From: Cupriavidus necator A5-1 | Lineage (GTDB): Bacteria > Pseudomonadota > Gammaproteobacteria > Burkholderiales > Burkholderiaceae | Reading direction: 5' to 3' | Length of the DNA stretch: 64,000 nucleotides | Assembly: GCF_000744095.1 (NCBI RefSeq) | Contig: NZ_JQLI01000001.1 | Location: forward strand, 186,001 to 250,000 | Part shown: positions 61,133-64,000 of the stretch, one piece after another | Layout of the letters: each line of letters starts with the position of its first letter | Position numbering within the stretch: position 1 is the first letter of the stretch | The notes under the pieces: model-generated | Databases searched by the model: none | What the model saw: only the letters and a program-made list of their open reading frames with translations | What the model was told of the DNA's origin: nothing | Position numbers and translations under genes: made by a program

Positions 61133-63433
61133 TCACTCCATTGGCGCGTCTTCGCGCAGCGCATGGAATAGCTCGTCTTCCTGCGCGCAGTGCAGCCGCA
61201 ACACGGCGTCGAGCCCGTAGAGCAGCCGCTGGTACTCCCTGATGCGGCTTGCGTCCGGCCCGTCGGGCGGCGAATCGTCGGCCATGTGCTGCAGCAGCCG
61301 GATTACGCGGAAGAGCTCGCGGTGCATCGCGCTCATCGCCGCCAGCGGGTCATCGCCCCCGACCAGCCGCGCGAGCTGTGGATAGAGTTGCGCGTCATCG
61401 TGCTGTTCGTGGGGCAAAAGCTTCCCGCTGAGGGATGCGCACAAGCGGCGCAGTTCCGTGCCCGCGGCCTCGCCAGGCATGGCTGGCAACCTGTCCGCGA
61501 GGCTGCGGATCTGCTCCATCAGCGGCGCCAGCGCGGCGTGCTCCTGGTTCAGGCGCTCAGCGTCGGCCGTGGACAGGCGTTCTGCCGGCACCGACGGGTC
61601 GGCGCGCAGGGCGCGCAGCGCATTTGCGATGACCAGCACATCGATGACCTCCTGCAGCAAGGCGCCGGCCAGTGGCGGCAGGTAGCCGAACGCGGCGACC
61701 GCCATCGCGACGAACGACAGGCCCATGCCGGCCATGGCGCTTTGCACGGCCAGCCGGCGCGACCGGCGGGCAATGCGCACCGCGTCCACCAGCCGGTCAA
61801 GCCGGTCCACCAGCAGCACGACATCCGCGGCTTCCGACGATGCCGCGGCGCCGCGTGCGCCCATGGCCACGCCGACGTCCGCGGCGGCCAGCGCCGGTGC
61901 ATCGTTCACGCCGTCGCCCACCATCAGCACGGTGCCGTCGTGGCGCGCCGCCTCGATCGCGGCAAGCTTCTGCGAGGGGGTGAGGTTGGCATGGACCTCG
62001 GTCACGCCAAGCATCGCGCCGACCGTCTCGGCGACGTTGGGCCGGTCTCCCGTGAGCATGGCCAGCCGCCGTATGCCCGCCTTGCGCAGCAAGCGCAACG
62101 CGCGCGGGGTGTCCATGCGAATCAGGTCCACGAACTGCAGTGCCCCGACCAGCACGCCGTCGACCGTGACCAGCGAGACCGAGGCGCCTTCGTAGGCCGC
62201 GCGTTGCAGCATGGCCTGGCACCAGGGCGGCCCGGCATCGCCGCCGCCGGTAAAGGCGGGCGATCCCACCGCCACCACGTGCTCGCCGACCCGCCCGGCA
62301 ACGCCAGCACCGGCAGTCTCGGTCACGCCCGATGGCAGGTCCAGAGCCAGGCCTCGCTCGCGCGCCGCGGTTGTGATGGCCTCGGCGACGACATGGCCGG
62401 AGGCCTGCGCCAGCGAAGCGGCGACGCGCAGCACGTCGGGCGCCGGCCATCCGGGCGCGCTCTCGATGGCCGCCAGGCGGGCCCTGCCGCCCGTCAGCGT
62501 CCCGGTCTTGTCGAAGAAGAGGATGCTCGCCTGCGACAACCTCTCAAGCGCGCCGCCGCCTTTGACCAGCACGCCGCGGCCGGCGCAACGCGAGACCCCC
62601 GACACGATCGCCACCGGCACGGCCAGGATCAGCGGACAGGGGGTGGCGACCACCAGCACCGCCAGCGCCCGCGAGAGCTCACCGCTGGCAAGCCAGGCAA
62701 GCCCGGCGACGAGCAGGGTGACAGGCACCAGCCACAGTGCATAACGGTCGGCCAGCCGCGCCGCGGGCGGGCGCTCCGCGCGGGCGGTGCGCACCAGCCT
62801 GGCGATGCCGGCGAAGGTGCTGTCCGCCGCGGTGGTCGCTGCCACCATCTCGAACGGGGTGCCGGCGTTCAGCACACTGCTGCGCACGGTCTCGCCAGGG
62901 AGGCGCTGCCGTGGCAGCGACTCGCCAGTCAGGGCAGATTCGTCCAGCGTCGCCTGGCCCAGCAGTGCGCCGTCCACGGGCACGACTTCGCCATGACGGA
63001 CCAACAGCCGATCCCCCGGACTGACCACATCGAGGGATACCGCGCGCCATTCGCCGTCCTCTAAGCGGTTGGCCGACTGCGGGGCACGGCTGAGCAGGGC
63101 GGACATCTCCCGCTCGGAGCGGGCCTGCGCATAGTTCTCAATGGCCCTGCCGCTCTCGATCATCAGGGCCAATACGGCAGCCGCGAGGAATTCGCCAAGC
63201 GCCAGCGCCAGCCCGATCGCCAGAAGCGCCAAGACATCGACGCCCGCCTCCTTTCGGCGCAGCGACTGCACGATGGCGACGATCAGCGCGCCGGCGACGA
63301 CCAGTGCACCAGCCGCCCAGGCGAGCCTCGCGGCAACCGCTTCGCCGAAGGCAAAGAGCAGCAAGCCGCCCCCCAGCGTGCCGGCCGCGACTGGCAGCAA
63401 GCCGAGGTCGAACTTGCGAAACCCGACATGCAT
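61133..63433 (-). CDS. P1B-5-type metal-transporting ATPase with C-terminal hemerythrin domain
   Basis: 766 residues from the ATG at 63433 behind GGGGGAGGCG. No N-terminal metal-binding domain. Actuator loop LDESALTGESLPRQ, membrane metal motif ATPCPLILAVPVAIVSG (Thr-Pro-Cys-Pro, the P1B-5 mark), phosphorylation site FFDKTGTLTGGRAR, hinge MVGDGVNDAPALAAADVGVA. The usual His-Pro of P1B pumps reads SGHVVAEAI here. Residues 625-766 are a hemerythrin-like HHE bundle (LNQEHAALAPLMEQIRSLAD, LLPHEQHDDAQLYPQLARLV, MHRELFRVIR, LHCAQEDELFHAL). Known P1B-5 pumps export Ni and Fe; the di-iron domain may sense O2 or iron. Confidence 0.85.
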   Translation of the reverse strand: MHVGFRKFDLGLLPVAAGTLGGGLLLFAFGEAVAARLAWAAGALVVAGALIVAIVQSLRRKEAGVDVLALLAIGLALALGEFLAAAVLALMIESGRAIENYAQARSEREMSALLSRAPQSANRLEDGEWRAVSLDVVSPGDRLLVRHGEVVPVDGALLGQATLDESALTGESLPRQRLPGETVRSSVLNAGTPFEMVAATTAADSTFAGIARLVRTARAERPPAARLADRYALWLVPVTLLVAGLAWLASGELSRALAVLVVATPCPLILAVPVAIVSGVSRCAGRGVLVKGGGALERLSQASILFFDKTGTLTGGRARLAAIESAPGWPAPDVLRVAASLAQASGHVVAEAITTAARERGLALDLPSGVTETAGAGVAGRVGEHVVAVGSPAFTGGGDAGPPWCQAMLQRAAYEGASVSLVTVDGVLVGALQFVDLIRMDTPRALRLLRKAGIRRLAMLTGDRPNVAETVGAMLGVTEVHANLTPSQKLAAIEAARHDGTVLMVGDGVNDAPALAAADVGVAMGARGAAASSEAADVVLLVDRLDRLVDAVRIARRSRRLAVQSAMAGMGLSFVAMAVAAFGYLPPLAGALLQEVIDVLVIANALRALRADPSVPAERLSTADAERLNQEHAALAPLMEQIRSLADRLPAMPGEAAGTELRRLCASLSGKLLPHEQHDDAQLYPQLARLVGGDDPLAAMSAMHRELFRVIRLLQHMADDSPPDGPDASRIREYQRLLYGLDAVLRLHCAQEDELFHALREDAPME

Positions 63434-63853
63434 GGCGAACTCGCCTCCCCCGCTGGCTCCGTTTGCCGGCCGACTCCTGTAGATGCCTTCAGATGATGGC
63501 AGATCCTGCCGCGCCAGCGGGCGGCGTAATCCAGGCTGCACGCCCAATCGGGCACTGTGCCTGGTAACAGGGATGTTAGCCCAACAGGCACAGGGCCGAT
63601 AACAGCCTTGGCCGTCGGCAGGCACAGCGGGCCCAGGCGTCGGTGGGATCGCGGTTGCTATGGTCCATGCTGCGCGACAGCTACTCCCTCGATGCGATTG
63701 ACGCGGCGACCGAGGCATAAGCGACGGCCTTCGTGGTGCAACGCGACCCTTACCTGTTGTACTGAACAAGCGCGCACGGCCGGACGGCAAGGGGCTGGCA
63801 GGTCTCCGGTCCGACGGGATTGTTCCGCACGCCAAACCTTACGGCTAGACCCA
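63434..63853. other. 420 bases without a gene before the ATPase
   Basis: Upstream of the ATPase start. A frame near 63660 reads MLRDSYSLDAIDAATEA, stop, then ATAFVVQRDPYLLY, stop: it looks like a small broken coding stretch, unidentified. Nothing else is seen. Confidence 0.4.
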
Positions 63854-64000
63854 TCATCCGCCTGGCGCCATCTTTCCACCCATCCCCGGACCCATGCCCG
63901 GACCCATGCCTTGGTCGTTGGCCATCGTCTGCATCATTTCCTGCATGAACGCCATGTGACTACCCGCCATATCTTGGCACATCTGCATTTGATTTGATGG
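63854..64000 (-). CDS. Methionine-rich protein, C-terminal part
   Basis: The 48 visible residues run off the right edge and end QGMGPGMGPGMGGKMAPGG. The preceding stretch (MQMCQDMAGSHMAFMQEMMQ, TMAND) is a Met-, Gln- and His-rich helix with one Cys. Met-rich tails bind Cu(I) or shield against oxidation, and a metal pump lies next door on the same strand. Whether it is exported cannot be seen. Confidence 0.6.
   Translation of the reverse strand, partial: PSNQMQMCQDMAGSHMAFMQEMMQTMANDQGMGPGMGPGMGGKMAPGG

Noticed and set aside
61190-63064. 624-codon open frame on the plus strand
   Set aside because: Antisense to the metal ATPase; composition rich in His, Arg and Gln, with no fold.
1-64000. CRISPR arrays, rRNA and complete tRNA genes
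   Set aside because: Looked for and not seen; no regular spaced repeats are present.

Overview
The window is GC-rich, densely coded bacterial DNA that looks like a Burkholderiaceae genome, most probably Cupriavidus. The clues are the kdgT-dtnK-pdxA2 D-threonate block known from Cupriavidus necator, an HU-like protein with a Lys/Ala-rich tail, many single-operon transport and oxidation modules, a patatin/3-hydroxybutyrate dehydrogenase remnant, and ISKra4, IS110 and IS3 fragments. The genus is an inference; no rRNA or tRNA gene was found to confirm it.

Layout. 0-3.7 kb: an acid-sugar catabolic operon on the minus strand (permease, DUF1537 kinase, PdxA2 dehydrogenase, DeoR regulator), preceded by two large dyads that look like operators. 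3.8-7.7 kb: a 5'-damaged FMN hydroxy-acid dehydrogenase, an HU-like protein, a broken tyrosine recombinase, and an old-yellow-enzyme gene with an ArsR regulator. 7.8-11.8 kb: a four-gene alkanesulfonate-type ABC transporter plus a flavin monooxygenase, probably for sulfur scavenging. 12.9-15.6 kb: an AT-richer island with a regulator made only of two LuxR-type helix-turn-helix units and two proteins of unknown function. 15.7-18.3 kb: an exported amine-oxidase, cytochrome c and Rid module.

19.2-39.2 kb is an accessory region full of decay: three dead H-NS-like copies, integrase pieces, a group II intron reverse transcriptase, IS110 and IS3 ends, a split and partly inverted small gene, and broken metabolic genes. 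Intact genes stand among them (alpha/beta hydrolase, quinone reductase, acyl-CoA synthetase, ACT protein, SDR, HiPIP, thioredoxin-like, ProQ/FinO). A near-perfect 50-base palindrome sits at 19951-20000.

39.6-42.4 kb: a two-subunit molybdenum hydroxylase (IorAB type), followed by a truncated ISKra4 transposase. 43.9-51.7 kb: a nitrogen-compound module in two divergent arms: an RpiR regulator, diaminopropionate ammonia-lyase, an M20 carbamoyl-amidohydrolase and a nitrilase-fold carbamoylase on one side, and a polar amino acid ABC transporter on the other. Together these could import a ureido amino acid and break it down to pyruvate and ammonia. 51.9-55.4 kb: a flavin monooxygenase divergent from two PNPOx-fold proteins, the second with GAF and C-terminal DNA-binding-like parts. 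55.5-64 kb: a stress and metal block in which some members are intact (DksA/TraR, a two-domain kinase, a P1B-5 ATPase with a hemerythrin tail) and others are broken (porin, PRPP synthetase-like, nitroreductase).
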